NCBI RefSeq assembly: GCF_009193135.1
Contig: NZ_VUKC01000001.1
Location: 1-64,000, forward strand
Source of the DNA: Georgenia satyanarayanai
Lineage (GTDB): Bacteria; Actinomycetota; Actinomycetes; Actinomycetales; Actinomycetaceae
Direction: 5' to 3'
DNA length: 64,000 nt
This document shows, one piece after another, positions 1-9,225 of the stretch (position 1 is the stretch's first letter; every line of letters begins with the position of its first letter). The notes under the pieces were generated by a model, which saw only the letters and a list, made by a program, of their open reading frames with translations, did no database searches and was not told the DNA's origin. The position numbers were made by a program, and so were the translations under genes.

Positions 1-2
1 CG

Positions 3-551
<549 letters not shown>

Positions 552-552
552 G

Positions 553-1080
553 CTACTCGGCCTGACCCGGCCCGTGCGGGTCGGCGTGCTCGTAGTAGCC
601 GGCGTCCTTGGCCCGCTGGAAGGAGCGGCGGATCTCGTCCTCCGCCTCCTCCCGGCCCACCCAGTGCGCGCCCTCGACCGACTTGCCGGGCTCGAGGTCC
701 TTGTAGACCTCGAAGAAGTGCTGGATCTCCAGGCGGTGGAACTCGCTGACGTCCTCGATGTCCGTGCGCCACGACGCGCGCTGGTCACCGGTCGGCACGC
801 AGAGCACCTTGTCGTCACCGCCGGCCTCGTCGCGCATGCGGAACATGCCGAGCGCGCGGCAGCGGATGAGGCAGCCGGGGAAGGTGGGCTCCTCGAGGAG
901 GACGAGAGCGTCGAGCGGGTCACCGTCCTCGCCGAGGGTCATCTCGATGAAGCCGTAGTCGTCCGGGTAACGGGTGGAGGTGAAGAGCATCCGGTCCAGG
1001 CGGATGCGTCCGGTCTCGTGATCCACCTCGTACTTGTTGCGGTTCCCCTTGGGGATCTCGATCGTGACGTCGAACTCCAC
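553..1080 (-). CDS. ppa: Inorganic pyrophosphatase
   Basis: Soluble family I pyrophosphatase, hydrolysing PPi to two phosphates and pulling biosynthetic reactions forward. The 175-residue protein begins [20 protein letters not shown], the usual start of the family, and carries the Mg-binding pattern around DPLDALVL (D-x-D-x-x-D type) with conserved YPDDYGF and a C-terminal [11 protein letters not shown] chose the GTG at 1078-1080 because the homologous N-terminus starts there and a purine-rich site (AGGAGAAGAGG) lies just upstream; a longer frame reaches 1158 but its extra 26 residues do not resemble the family. Divergent from dacB. Confidence 0.95.
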   Translation of the reverse strand: MEFDVTIEIPKGNRNKYEVDHETGRIRLDRMLFTSTRYPDDYGFIEMTLGEDGDPLDALVLLEEPTFPGCLIRCRALGMFRMRDEAGGDDKVLCVPTGDQRASWRTDIEDVSEFHRLEIQHFFEVYKDLEPGKSVEGAHWVGREEAEDEIRRSFQRAKDAGYYEHADPHGPGQAE

Positions 1081-1220
1081 TGCCTGACCTCTTCTCCTGA
1101 GTGCCGGTGCCTCGCTGGGGTGCGGGACCGGGAATGCGCTCATGTCGTTACCGGGCACTAGTCTGGCCTACGAGTTCGCAGATCGCGGCCACGACGTGGC
1201 GCAGGAGGGTGGCGGCCGGC

Positions 1221-2591
1221 GTGGCGTCGACCAGCAGGCGGCGGGTGACGGCCACCGTCTCGGCCCTGCTCCTCCTCCTCGTGGGGGGCTACGGCGCAGC
1301 CGACGCCGCCGACGTCGTCCCCGGGGTCCTCACGACGCAGCCGCCGGTCCCCGAGCCGGCGCCCTTCCCGCGGGCCAGCGCCGCGCCCGCCGAGCCGCTC
1401 GTCCCGGCGCTCGACCCGGAGGCGCCGCTGCCCTCGGCGCAGCGCCTCACCGAGCTCAGCGAGGCGCTCGCCGCGGACGAGCGGACCGGCGGGGACGTCG
1501 GTGTCGTCGTCGCGGACGCCCTCACCGGCGAGGTGCTCGTCGACGTCGGCGGCGCCCGGCCGCGTACCCCCGCGTCCTCCCTCAAGCTCCTCGGCGCCGT
1601 CGCGGCGCTCGACGCGCTCGGTCCCGGCCACGTCCTGCGCACGACGGCGGTCGCCGGGGAGGGCGGGCAGGTCGTGCTCGTCGGGGGCGGCGACATCCTC
1701 CTCACCGACGGTGAGGCGAACCCGCGCGACGTCGTGGGCCGGGCCTCGCTGCGCGACCTCGCCGCCCAGGCCGCCGAGGTGCTCGCCGGGCAGGAGGTGC
1801 GCGTCGCCGTCGACGACTCGCTCTTCACCGGCCCGCTCTACGCCCCCGGCTGGGGCGGCATCGACCTGGACTTCGTCATGCCGGTCCAGCCGCTCGCGGT
1901 GCGGGCGGGGGTCGACCCGAGCGGCGGGTACCAGGCGGACCCCGCCCTCGCGGCCGGCGCGGCCTTCGCGGACGCGCTGCGCGCCGAGGGCGTCGCCGTC
2001 CGCGGGGAGGTCGTCCGGGCCGCCGCGCCCGCCGGTGGGCAGGAGCTGGGGGCCGTCGAGTCGGCCCCGCTGCGCGACGTCGTCGCCTACACGCTGGCGG
2101 TGTCGGAGAACTCCGTCGCCGAGGTGCTCGCCCGGCTCGTCGCCGTCGCCGTCGGCGAGGAGGCGACCTTCGCCGGCGCGACCCGCGCCGTCGTCGACCG
2201 CCTCGCGGGCCTGGGGATCGACACCGACGGCGTCACCCTGGCCGACACCTCCGGCCTCCTCGTGGAGAACCAGGTCCCGGCGGTGGTGCTCGCCGAGGTC
2301 GTCACCACCGCGATGGGGCGCCCCGAGCTGCACGGCGCGGTCACGGGCCTGCCAGCGGCCGGTCTCGAGGGCACGCTGAGCGCGCGGCCGATGGGCCCCG
2401 CCGCGGGGGTGCTGCGGGCCAAGACGGGCACGCTCACCACGGCCGTCAGTCTCACCGGCCTCGTGCAGGACGTCGCGGGCCGGCTGCTCGTCTTCGCCGT
2501 CGTCGCCGACGAGCTCGAGCTCGGTGGGGTGGGCCCGGCCCGGGCCGCCGTCGACGAGTGGGCCGCTGCCGTCACCACGTGCGCGTGCTGA
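1221..2591 (+). CDS. dacB: D-alanyl-D-alanine carboxypeptidase / endopeptidase (PBP4, peptidase S13)
   Basis: A penicillin-binding protein of the S13 family, acting outside the membrane on peptidoglycan peptides. All three active-site motifs are present in order: S119-S-L-K122 (SxxK), S295-E-N (SxN) and K401-T-G (KTG). Residues about 10-29 form a signal peptide or anchor after an Arg-rich N-terminus. A proline-rich stretch follows, then the catalytic domain; 456 residues is normal. The GTG at 1221 is chosen because it follows AGGAGG (1203-1208) and gives a sensible signal peptide; GTG 1209 is too close to that site and GTG 1245 is possible. A TAGTCT box at 1159-1164 may be its -10. The gene is followed by a strong palindrome. 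Confidence 0.88.
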   Translation: MASTSRRRVTATVSALLLLLVGGYGAADAADVVPGVLTTQPPVPEPAPFPRASAAPAEPLVPALDPEAPLPSAQRLTELSEALAADERTGGDVGVVVADALTGEVLVDVGGARPRTPASSLKLLGAVAALDALGPGHVLRTTAVAGEGGQVVLVGGGDILLTDGEANPRDVVGRASLRDLAAQAAEVLAGQEVRVAVDDSLFTGPLYAPGWGGIDLDFVMPVQPLAVRAGVDPSGGYQADPALAAGAAFADALRAEGVAVRGEVVRAAAPAGGQELGAVESAPLRDVVAYTLAVSENSVAEVLARLVAVAVGEEATFAGATRAVVDRLAGLGIDTDGVTLADTSGLLVENQVPAVVLAEVVTTAMGRPELHGAVTGLPAAGLEGTLSARPMGPAAGVLRAKTGTLTTAVSLTGLVQDVAGRLLVFAVVADELELGGVGPARAAVDEWAAAVTTCAC

Positions 2592-2596
2592 CAACA

Positions 2597-2668
2597 AACG
2601 TCGCAATTGGTGGCTCCGCTGACGCTTCAGCGTCTCGGAGCGTCGCTCAACCCACCAATTGCGACGTT
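2597..2668. repeat. Palindromic intergenic element (complete copy)
   Basis: A perfect 17-base inverted repeat, AACGTCGCAATTGGTGG at 2597-2613 and its complement at 2652-2668, encloses a second nested hairpin (CTCCG..GACGCT / AGCGTC..CGGAG). The AATT core is striking in DNA this GC-rich. A further partial copy of the 3' arm (TGCGACGTTC plus GGG) follows at about 2678-2690. The same arm occurs at both sides of the DUF559 gene (10575-10641 and 11723-11789). It may also act as a transcription terminator for dacB, though there is no T-run. Confidence 0.85.
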
Positions 2669-2722
2669 CTGGGCAAGTGCGACGTTCGGGGGCGGCGCTG
2701 CGCCGTGCCGGGACGCGCGGGA

Positions 2723-2728
2723 TAGCGT
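2723..2728 (+). promoter_or_regulatory. -10 box, leaderless start of the DUF2342 gene
   Basis: TAGCGT is followed by six bases and then the ATG at 2735, which has no ribosome binding site. That spacing puts the transcription start at or next to the start codon. Confidence 0.55.
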
Positions 2729-2734
2729 GGCCGC

Positions 2735-3796
2735 ATGAGCTCTCCCATCGACTGGCGGGTGGCCCGCCACCGCGCCGCCGTGCTGTCCCGGCCCGGGCCC
2801 CGTGCCGGCCGCGCGGAGGCCCGCGGCCTCGTCACCGTGCTCCACACCTCCGCGAAGGAGGCACCTGGCCACGTCGCCGACATCACCGGCCTGGACGACG
2901 CCGCCGCGCGGGCCGCCCGGCGCCCCGTCTACGTCGTGGACCGGGCCCGCTGGGCCGAGGCCAACGTCGGGATGTTCCGCCACCTCGTCGGGGACCTGCT
3001 CCCGCCCACCACGCTGCCCGGAGCCGCGCGGCTCGGCGGCGAGGAGCTCGGCGTCATGCTCTCCTACCTGTCGACGAAGGTGCTCGGCCAGTTCGACCCC
3101 TTCACCAGCGTCGACGGCCGCGGGGAGCCCGGCTACCTCCTCCTCGTCGCGCCGAACATCCTCCACGTCGAGCGCGAGCTCGACCTCGACGCCCTCGACT
3201 TCCGCCGCTGGGTCTGCCTCCACGAGCAGACGCACGCCGTCCAGTTCTCCGCCGCGCCCTGGCTCGCCGGCCACCTCGCCGAGCGGATGACCGCGACCGT
3301 CTCGTCGATCGCCTCCCCCGAGGGCGGGGCGCAGCGACTCGCGCGCACCGTGCGCGCCGTCGTCGAGGCCGTCACCACGCCGCGCGGGGAGACCCCGGCG
3401 GCGCAGGCCCTCGCCGGCCCGCTCGTCGACGCCGTGCTCACCGAGGAGGAGCGCGAGCGCCTCGCCGAGGTCGTCGCCGTCATGTCGCTGCTCGAGGGGC
3501 ACGCCGACGTCGTCATGGACGCCGTGGGTCCGCGCGTGCTGCCCTCGGTCGCCCGCATCCGCACCCAGTTCGACCGCCGCCGTGAGGGAACCGGGACACT
3601 GGACGTCGTCGTGCGCCGGCTCATGGGAGTGGACGCGAAGATCGCGCAGTACCGCAACGGCGCCGACTTCGTCCGTGGGGTCGTCCACCGGGTGGGTCAC
3701 AACGGGCTCAACGCCGTGTGGGCCGCCGCGGAGAACCTCCCGACCCCCGCCGAGATCGCCGACCCGACCGCCTGGGTGCGCCGGGTCCACGGCTGA
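2735..3796 (+). CDS. Zinc-dependent metalloprotease-like protein (DUF2342, 'coenzyme F420 biosynthesis associated')
   Basis: A 353-residue member of the zincin-like DUF2342 family, widespread in actinobacteria and usually found just upstream of tilS, as here. The zinc motif HExxH is seen as HEQTH at residues 163-167, inside an otherwise helical, soluble protein with no signal peptide. The family has been labelled F420-associated from phylogenetic co-occurrence; no substrate is established to my knowledge, and nothing else here makes F420. It ends four bases before the tilS start, so the two are probably co-transcribed. Confidence 0.85.
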   Translation: MSSPIDWRVARHRAAVLSRPGPRAGRAEARGLVTVLHTSAKEAPGHVADITGLDDAAARAARRPVYVVDRARWAEANVGMFRHLVGDLLPPTTLPGAARLGGEELGVMLSYLSTKVLGQFDPFTSVDGRGEPGYLLLVAPNILHVERELDLDALDFRRWVCLHEQTHAVQFSAAPWLAGHLAERMTATVSSIASPEGGAQRLARTVRAVVEAVTTPRGETPAAQALAGPLVDAVLTEEERERLAEVVAVMSLLEGHADVVMDAVGPRVLPSVARIRTQFDRRREGTGTLDVVVRRLMGVDAKIAQYRNGADFVRGVVHRVGHNGLNAVWAAAENLPTPAEIADPTAWVRRVHG

Positions 3797-3799
3797 GCC

Positions 3800-5005
3800 G
3801 TGGCCGGTCCCGCCCCGGCGGTGGCCGCCGCCCGCACCGCCGTCCGCGCGGTGCTGGCGGACCTGCCCGCGGGGTCCCTCGTGCTCGTCGCCTGCTCGGG
3901 CGGCGCAGACTCCCTCGCCCTGGCCGCCGCGACCGCCTTCGTCGCCCCGCGGGCGGGCCTGCGGGCGGGGGCCGTCGTCGTGGACCACCGGCTCCAGGTG
4001 GGCAGCGGCGACGCCGCCCGCGCGGCCGCGGAGGCGTGCCGCGGGCTCGGGCTCGACCCGGTCCAGGTGCGCGGCGTCGACGTCGGGGGAGCAGGCGGCC
4101 CCGAGGCCGCCGCCCGGTCGGCTCGCTACGCCGCGCTCGAGGACGCCGCGGCGACCTCCGGGGCGGCCGCGGTGCTGCTCGGGCACACCCTCGACGACCA
4201 GGCCGAGACGGTGCTCCTCGGACTCGGCCGCGGGTCCGGTGGACGCTCGCTGGCGGGCATGGCCCCCGCCGCCGGGCTGTGGCGCCGTCCCCTCCTCGGC
4301 CTGCGACGCCGTGACACCGAGGCGGTGTGCACCGCCCACGGGCTGCGCTGGGCCGACGACCCGACGAACACGCCCGACGGCCCGTGGCGCCGCGCCGACG
4401 GCGGGCCGCTGCGCCGCTCGGCCGTGCGCCACCACGTGCTGCCCGCCCTGGAGGACGCTCTCGGCCCGGGGGTGCCCGAGGCGCTGGCCCGCACCGCCCG
4501 GCGGCTGCGCGAGGACGAGGACTATCTCGCGGCGGCCGCCGCCGAGCTCGCGGCGCGTGCGGGACTGCCGGAGGGGCCGTCGACAAGTCGGCTGTCGGCG
4601 ACAAGTCGGCTGTCGGCGGCAAGTCGGCTGTCGGCGGCAAGTCGGCTGTCGGCGACAGGTCGGCTGTCGGGGGCAAGTCGGCTGTCGGGGGCAAGTCGGC
4701 TGTCGGCGGCAAGTCGGCTGTCGGCGGGCGAGGACGGGGTGAGCCGGGCCGGCGAGGTGAGCCTCGACGTCGTCGTGCTCGCGGGGGCGCACCCCGCGCT
4801 GCTCGGGCGGGTGCTCCACCGGGCCGCCACGGCGGCCGGCTGCCCGCCCGGGTCGCTCACGGCCGCGCACGTCGCGGCGCTCGAGACACTCGTCACGGGG
4901 TACCGGGGACAGGGCCCGGTGTCGCTGCCCGGCGCTGTCACCGCCGGGCGTCGGTGTGGGAGGCTGACCTTCGGTCGCCGCGGCCCGCGCGGCGCAGGTG
5001 AGTGA
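3800..5005 (+). CDS. tilS: tRNA(Ile)-lysidine synthetase
   Basis: Modifies C34 of the CAU-anticodon isoleucine tRNA to lysidine so that it reads AUA; essential in most bacteria. The N-terminal PP-loop ATPase carries S33-GGAD-S38 and later VDHRLQ and the [11 protein letters not shown] helix. It starts with GTG four bases after the DUF2342 stop. The notable oddity is an in-frame array of eight 18-base repeats (4581-4724) that adds about 48 residues of the unit TSRLSA between the ATPase domain and the short C-terminal domain. The frame is intact on both sides, so the protein is probably functional with a flexible insert. Its end overlaps the region of the hpt start. Confidence 0.92.
   Translation: MAGPAPAVAAARTAVRAVLADLPAGSLVLVACSGGADSLALAAATAFVAPRAGLRAGAVVVDHRLQVGSGDAARAAAEACRGLGLDPVQVRGVDVGGAGGPEAAARSARYAALEDAAATSGAAAVLLGHTLDDQAETVLLGLGRGSGGRSLAGMAPAAGLWRRPLLGLRRRDTEAVCTAHGLRWADDPTNTPDGPWRRADGGPLRRSAVRHHVLPALEDALGPGVPEALARTARRLREDEDYLAAAAAELAARAGLPEGPSTSRLSATSRLSAASRLSAASRLSATGRLSGASRLSGASRLSAASRLSAGEDGVSRAGEVSLDVVVLAGAHPALLGRVLHRAATAAGCPPGSLTAAHVAALETLVTGYRGQGPVSLPGAVTAGRRCGRLTFGRRGPRGAGE
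4581..4724 (+). repeat. 18-base tandem repeat array (8 units) inside tilS
   Basis: Eight consecutive copies of CGACAAGTCGGCTGTCGG or close variants (CGGC, GGGC or CGACAGG at the unit start). Each unit can form a small stem CGACA/TGTCG around AGTCGGC. Being 18 bases long, the units keep the tilS frame and encode the six-residue repeat TSRLSA / ASRLSA / ASRLSG. The same unit occurs at 17469-17504 and, on the other strand and diverged, at 54429-54554. Confidence 0.95.
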
Positions 5006-5015
5006 GGGAGTGCGC

Positions 5016-5570
5016 GTGGACGCCAGCGACATGGGAGACGACCTCGAGAAGGTCCTGCTGTCGAAGGAGCAGATCGAGGCCCGGCTCGACGAGATGGCGG
5101 CCGAGATCGACGCCGACTACGCCGGCAAGGACCTCCTGCTCGTCGGGGTGCTGCGCGGCGCCGTCATGGTCATGGCCGACCTCTCCCGGCGTCTGCACAC
5201 CAGCATCGAGATGGACTGGATGGCGGTCTCCTCCTACGGGTCGGGCACCAAGTCCTCCGGCGTGGTGCGCATCCTCAAGGACCTCGACACCGACCTGCAC
5301 GGGCGCCACGTGCTCATCGTCGAGGACATCATCGACTCCGGGCTCACGCTCTCCTGGCTCGTGTCGAACCTCCGCAGCCGCGGGCCGGCGTCCGTGGAGA
5401 TCGCGACCCTGCTGCGCAAGCCGGAGGCCGCCAAGGTGGACGTCGACGTCCGGTACGTCGGTTTCGACATCCCGCCGGAGTTCGTCATCGGCTACGGGCT
5501 CGACTTCGCCGAGAAGTACCGCCACCTGCCCTTCGTCGGCACGCTGGCGCCGCACGTCTACAACGGCTGA
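5016..5570 (+). CDS. hpt: Hypoxanthine phosphoribosyltransferase
   Basis: Purine salvage enzyme joining hypoxanthine (and guanine) to PRPP to give IMP/GMP. The 184-residue protein has the PRPP-binding signature VLIVEDIIDSGLT near residue 105 and the usual LLVGVLRGAVMVMADL near the N-terminus. The GTG at 5016 is preferred because AGGGAG lies five bases upstream and family members begin MDA-DMGDDL; an in-frame GTG at 4998 would overlap the tilS stop. The tilS-hpt-ftsH order is conserved in actinobacteria. Confidence 0.93.
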   Translation: MDASDMGDDLEKVLLSKEQIEARLDEMAAEIDADYAGKDLLLVGVLRGAVMVMADLSRRLHTSIEMDWMAVSSYGSGTKSSGVVRILKDLDTDLHGRHVLIVEDIIDSGLTLSWLVSNLRSRGPASVEIATLLRKPEAAKVDVDVRYVGFDIPPEFVIGYGLDFAEKYRHLPFVGTLAPHVYNG

Positions 5571-5590
5571 GCGGCCCGCGCGCCGCCGCC

Positions 5591-5618
5591 GGGCAGGGAC
5601 CGGGCGGCGGTCCCGCCC
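5591..5618 (+). terminator. Probable terminator hairpin after hpt
   Basis: GGGCAGGGACCG pairs with CGGTCCCGCCC, with one bulged base and a short loop, just after the hpt stop. No T-run follows, as is common in very GC-rich actinobacteria. Confidence 0.45.
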
Positions 5619-5655
5619 TGGGCGAACACGCACCCGCCTGCGCGGAGTGTCCGTG

Positions 5656-5661
5656 TAACGT
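5656..5661 (+). promoter_or_regulatory. Candidate -10 box upstream of ftsH
   Basis: TAACGT in the 141-base hpt-ftsH spacer; no convincing -35 is seen. A start just downstream would give a leader of about 45-50 bases containing AGGAGG at 5682-5687, which is unusually far (24 bases) from the ftsH ATG. Confidence 0.35.
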
Positions 5662-5711
5662 CACATGGTGATCGATCAAGCAGGAGGGACCCGGCCGTCG
5701 CGCCGCCACCG

Positions 5712-7733
5712 ATGAACGCCAAGAAGCTGCTGCGCGGCCCCATCGTGTGGGTCGTCCTCGTCCTCGTCCTCGCCTACCTCGGGGCCTCGATGCTCACCGG
5801 GGAGAGCCCCGAGGAGATCGACACGTCCGACGGCCTGGAGCTGCTCGCCGGTGAGACCGTCGAGCAGGCGGAGGTCACCGACACGACGCAGCGCGTCGAG
5901 CTCGTCCTCAGCGAGGACTTCGAGGACAAGGGCGACCTCGTCGCCTTCTACTACGCGACCCCGCAGGGCGAGACCGTCATGGAGGCGATCGCCGCGGCCG
6001 ACCCCGCCGAGGGCTTCAACTCCGAGGTGCCCCGCCCCTCGTTCTGGTCCTCCGCGCTCAGCCTCCTGCTGCCGATGCTCATCCTCCTCGGCGTCTTCTG
6101 GTTCCTCCTGTCCCGCATGCAGGGCGGCGGCGGGATGATGAAGTTCGGCAAGTCCAAGGCCAAGATGGTCAGCAAGGAGAACCCGCAGGTCACCTTCGCC
6201 GACGTCGCCGGCGCGGAGGAGGCCGTCGAGGAGCTCCAGGAGATCCGCGAGTTCCTCGCCGACCCGACGAAGTTCCAGGCCGTGGGCGCGAAGATCCCCA
6301 AGGGCGTCCTCCTGTACGGCCCGCCCGGCACCGGCAAGACCCTCCTCGCCCGCGCCGTCGCCGGCGAGGCCGGGGTGCCCTTCTACTCGATCTCCGGGTC
6401 GGACTTCGTCGAGATGTTCGTCGGAGTCGGCGCCTCCCGCGTCCGCGACCTCTTCGAGCAGGCCAAGTCCAACGCCCCGGCGATCATCTTCGTCGACGAG
6501 ATCGACGCCGTCGGGCGCCACCGCGGCGCCGGCATGGGCGGCGGACACGACGAGCGCGAGCAGACGCTCAACCAGATGCTCGTCGAGATGGACGGCTTCG
6601 ACGTCAACACCAACGTCATCCTCATCGCCGCCACGAACCGCCCCGACATCCTCGACCCCGCCCTGCTCCGGCCGGGCCGCTTCGACCGTCAGATCACCGT
6701 CGAGGCCCCCGACCTCCAGGGCCGCACCGCGATCCTGCGCGTCCACGCCCGCGGCAAGCCGATGGTGCCCGAGATCGACCTCGGGATGGTCGCCAAGCGC
6801 ACCCCCGGCTTCACCGGCGCGGACCTGGCCAACGTCCTCAACGAGGCCGCCCTCCTCACCGCGCGCTCCGGCGCGGACCTCATCGACGACCGCGCGCTGG
6901 ACGAGGCGATCGACCGCGTGATCGCCGGGCCGCAGAAGCGCACCCGGGTGATGAACGAGAAGGAGAAGAAGATCACCGCCTACCACGAGGGCGGCCACGC
7001 CCTCACGGCGGCGGTCCTCCGGTACACCGACCCGGTGACGAAGGTGACGATCCTGCCCCGCGGCCGCGCCCTCGGCTACACGATGGTCATGCCGAGCGAG
7101 GACAAGTACTCGACTACCCGCAACGAGCTCCTCGACCAGCTCGTCTACGCGATGGGCGGACGAGTGGCCGAGGAGATCGTCTTCCACGACCCCACGACCG
7201 GTGCCTCCAACGACATCGAGAAGGCCACCGGTCTGGCCCGCAAGATGGTCACCCAGTACGGGATGAGCGACCGGATCGGCGCGGTCAAGCTCGGCGGCGA
7301 CAACGGCGAGCCGTTCCTCGGCCGCGACATGGGTCACCAGCGCGACTACTCCGAGGACATCGCCCGCGTCGTCGACGAGGAGGTCCGCCGCCTCATCGAC
7401 TCGGCGCACGACGAGGCGTGGGAGATCCTCCACGAGTACCGCGACGTCCTGGACCACCTCGTCCTGGAGCTCCTCGAGCACGAGACGCTCAACGAGAAGG
7501 AGCTCGCCGCCGTCTTCGCGCCCATCACCAAGCGCGACCCCCGGCCGGTGTGGCTCTCCTCGGCCAGCCGGACCGTCTCCGACCGCCCCCCGGTCCGGAC
7601 GCCCCTCGAGCAGCGCACCGGCGACGACGGCATGCTCCCGCAGGACGAGGCGGCCGCCGCGGGCGGCGAGGAACCCGGGCTGGGCGAGGTCCCGCCGTCG
7701 GGGCAGGTCGGCGGCCCGGCCGAGGGCCTGTGA
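5712..7733 (+). CDS. ftsH: ATP-dependent zinc metalloprotease FtsH
   Basis: Membrane-anchored AAA+ protease that extracts and degrades membrane and unstable cytosolic proteins. In order: transmembrane segment about residues 8-28, a periplasm-side domain, a second transmembrane segment about 115-135, the AAA+ module with Walker A GPPGTGKT (203-210), Walker B IIFVDEID and the second region of homology [20 protein letters not shown], then the protease domain with H425-EGG-H429. HEGGH rather than HEAGH is common in actinobacterial FtsH. The 673-residue length and acidic Gly-rich tail are normal. The stop codon overlaps the folE start (TGATG), implying coupling. Confidence 0.97.
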   Translation: MNAKKLLRGPIVWVVLVLVLAYLGASMLTGESPEEIDTSDGLELLAGETVEQAEVTDTTQRVELVLSEDFEDKGDLVAFYYATPQGETVMEAIAAADPAEGFNSEVPRPSFWSSALSLLLPMLILLGVFWFLLSRMQGGGGMMKFGKSKAKMVSKENPQVTFADVAGAEEAVEELQEIREFLADPTKFQAVGAKIPKGVLLYGPPGTGKTLLARAVAGEAGVPFYSISGSDFVEMFVGVGASRVRDLFEQAKSNAPAIIFVDEIDAVGRHRGAGMGGGHDEREQTLNQMLVEMDGFDVNTNVILIAATNRPDILDPALLRPGRFDRQITVEAPDLQGRTAILRVHARGKPMVPEIDLGMVAKRTPGFTGADLANVLNEAALLTARSGADLIDDRALDEAIDRVIAGPQKRTRVMNEKEKKITAYHEGGHALTAAVLRYTDPVTKVTILPRGRALGYTMVMPSEDKYSTTRNELLDQLVYAMGGRVAEEIVFHDPTTGASNDIEKATGLARKMVTQYGMSDRIGAVKLGGDNGEPFLGRDMGHQRDYSEDIARVVDEEVRRLIDSAHDEAWEILHEYRDVLDHLVLELLEHETLNEKELAAVFAPITKRDPRPVWLSSASRTVSDRPPVRTPLEQRTGDDGMLPQDEAAAAGGEEPGLGEVPPSGQVGGPAEGL

Positions 7734-8335
7734 TGTCCGAGGAGCCGGCGCTCCCGCCCGAGCTGCGCCCCTACGACGCGGAGGGGGTCCGCGCGGCGGT
7801 GCGCGACCTGCTCGTCGCCGTCGGGGAGGACCCGGACCGCGAGGGCCTGCGCGACACCCCCGCCCGGGTGTCACGTGCCCTGCAGGAGATCTTCGCGGGG
7901 ATGCGCACCGACCCGGCCGAGATCCTCGCGACGACCTTCGACCTCGGCCACGAGGAGATGATCCTCGTGCGGGACATCGAGGTGTACTCCACCTGCGAGC
8001 ACCACCTGCTGCCCTTCCACGGCGTCGCGCACGTGGGCTACATCCCCGGGCACCAGGGCCGGGTCACCGGGCTGAGCAAGATCGCGCGGCTCGTGGAGAC
8101 CTTCGCCCGCCGCCCGCAGGTGCAGGAGCGGCTCACCTCGCAGGTCGCCGACGCGCTCGTCACCCACCTCGACCCGCAGGGCGTCATCGTCGTCATCGAG
8201 TGCGAGCACCTGTGCATGTCGATGCGCGGGGTGCGCAAGCCCGGTGCCCGCACGATCACCTCCGCGGTCCGTGGCCAGATGCGTCAGGCCGCCACGCGGG
8301 CGGAGGCGATGAGCCTCATCGCGCCCCGCCGCTGA
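7733..8335 (+). CDS. folE: GTP cyclohydrolase I
   Basis: First step of tetrahydrofolate synthesis, converting GTP to 7,8-dihydroneopterin triphosphate. The 200-residue protein shows the zinc and active-site segment [13 protein letters not shown] and the second cysteine region [13 protein letters not shown], both diagnostic of type I enzymes. The ATG at 7733 overlaps the ftsH stop by one base. It heads the folate genes folE, folP, folBK, although folP seems to have its own promoter. Confidence 0.97.
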   Translation: MSEEPALPPELRPYDAEGVRAAVRDLLVAVGEDPDREGLRDTPARVSRALQEIFAGMRTDPAEILATTFDLGHEEMILVRDIEVYSTCEHHLLPFHGVAHVGYIPGHQGRVTGLSKIARLVETFARRPQVQERLTSQVADALVTHLDPQGVIVVIECEHLCMSMRGVRKPGARTITSAVRGQMRQAATRAEAMSLIAPRR

Positions 8336-8349
8336 CCGTGGCCGCCCCC

Positions 8350-8355
8350 TATCCT
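8350..8355 (+). promoter_or_regulatory. -10 box, leaderless start of folP
   Basis: TATCCT, six bases, then the GTG at 8362. No ribosome binding site precedes this start. Confidence 0.55.
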
Positions 8356-8361
8356 GGGCCG

Positions 8362-9225
8362 GTGGGCAGCCCGCGAGCACGTGCCGCCGACCTGACGAGG
8401 GTCGGCCGGACGCTCGTCATGGGCGTCGTCAATGTCACGCCCGACTCCTTCTCCGACGGCGGCCGCTGGGACCGCCCCGACGCCGCCCTCCGTCACGCGC
8501 GTGAGCTCCGCGCCCAGGGCGCGGACGTCCTCGACGTCGGTGGGGAGTCCACCCGGCCCGGCTCGGAGCGCGTGCCACCCGCCGTCGAGATCGACCGGGT
8601 GCTGCCCGTCGTCACCGGGCTGGCCGCCGAGGGCGCCGTCGTCAGCGTCGACACGGTCCACGCCGAGACGGCCGACGCCTGCCTGCGGGCGGGTGCCGCC
8701 GTCGTCAACGACGTCGCCGGCGGGCTCGCCGACCCCGAGATCCTCGCGGTGGCCGCGCGCCACGGCGCCGTGTACGTGCTCGGCCACTGGCGCGGGGACC
8801 CCGCGACGATGAACGAGCGCGCCGTCTACGACGACGTCGTCACCGACGTGTGCACCGAGCTCGCGGCGCGGGTGGACGTCGCGCTCGCGGCGGGGGTGGA
8901 CCCGGCGACGCTCGTCCTCGACCCCGGGCTGGGCTTCGCCAAGGACGCCCCGCACAACTGGCAGCTCCTCGCCCACCTCGACCGGCTGCAGGCGCTGGGC
9001 TACCCGGTGCTCGTCGGTGCCTCGCGCAAGCGCTTCCTCGGCACCCTGCTGGCCGCCGACGACGGCACGCCGGCGCCGCCCACCGCCCGCGATGCGGCGA
9101 CCGCGGCCGTCTCCGCGCTCGCAGCGGCGGCCGGCGTGTGGGGCGTGCGGGTCCACGAGGTGCCCGGCAGCCGCGACGCGGTCCGGGTGGCCGCCGCGCT
9201 CACCGCTGCCAGGCTGGCCCCATGA
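8362..9225 (+). CDS. folP: Dihydropteroate synthase
   Basis: Condenses 6-hydroxymethyl-dihydropterin pyrophosphate with p-aminobenzoate; the sulfonamide target. The 287-residue protein has VMGVVNVTPDSFSDGG near its start, DVGGESTRPG (pterin/PPi loop), VVNDVAGG, LDPGLGFAKD and VGASRKRFLG, covering all the conserved loops of the TIM barrel. The GTG at 8362 fits the TATCCT promoter and the family length. Its stop overlaps the folBK start (ATGA). Confidence 0.96.
   Translation: MGSPRARAADLTRVGRTLVMGVVNVTPDSFSDGGRWDRPDAALRHARELRAQGADVLDVGGESTRPGSERVPPAVEIDRVLPVVTGLAAEGAVVSVDTVHAETADACLRAGAAVVNDVAGGLADPEILAVAARHGAVYVLGHWRGDPATMNERAVYDDVVTDVCTELAARVDVALAAGVDPATLVLDPGLGFAKDAPHNWQLLAHLDRLQALGYPVLVGASRKRFLGTLLAADDGTPAPPTARDAATAAVSALAAAAGVWGVRVHEVPGSRDAVRVAAALTAARLAP

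Noticed and set aside
1081-1158. Longer N-terminus for ppa
   Set aside because: The extra residues do not resemble the family, and GTG 1080 gives the standard start [12 protein letters not shown].
4581-4724. Short regular repeats that could suggest a CRISPR array
   Set aside because: The 18-base units are directly adjacent with no spacers, lie in an open tilS frame, and no cas gene is present.
2627-5032. Long minus-strand open frame antisense to the DUF2342 and tilS genes
   Set aside because: High GC gives long antisense frames throughout the window. Its translation is low-complexity Arg/Gly/Pro-rich, while the plus strand carries recognised genes with catalytic motifs.
6984-6998. HEGGH instead of HEAGH in the FtsH zinc motif
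   Set aside because: The HExxH ligands are intact, and this variant is common in actinobacterial FtsH, so it is not a defect.
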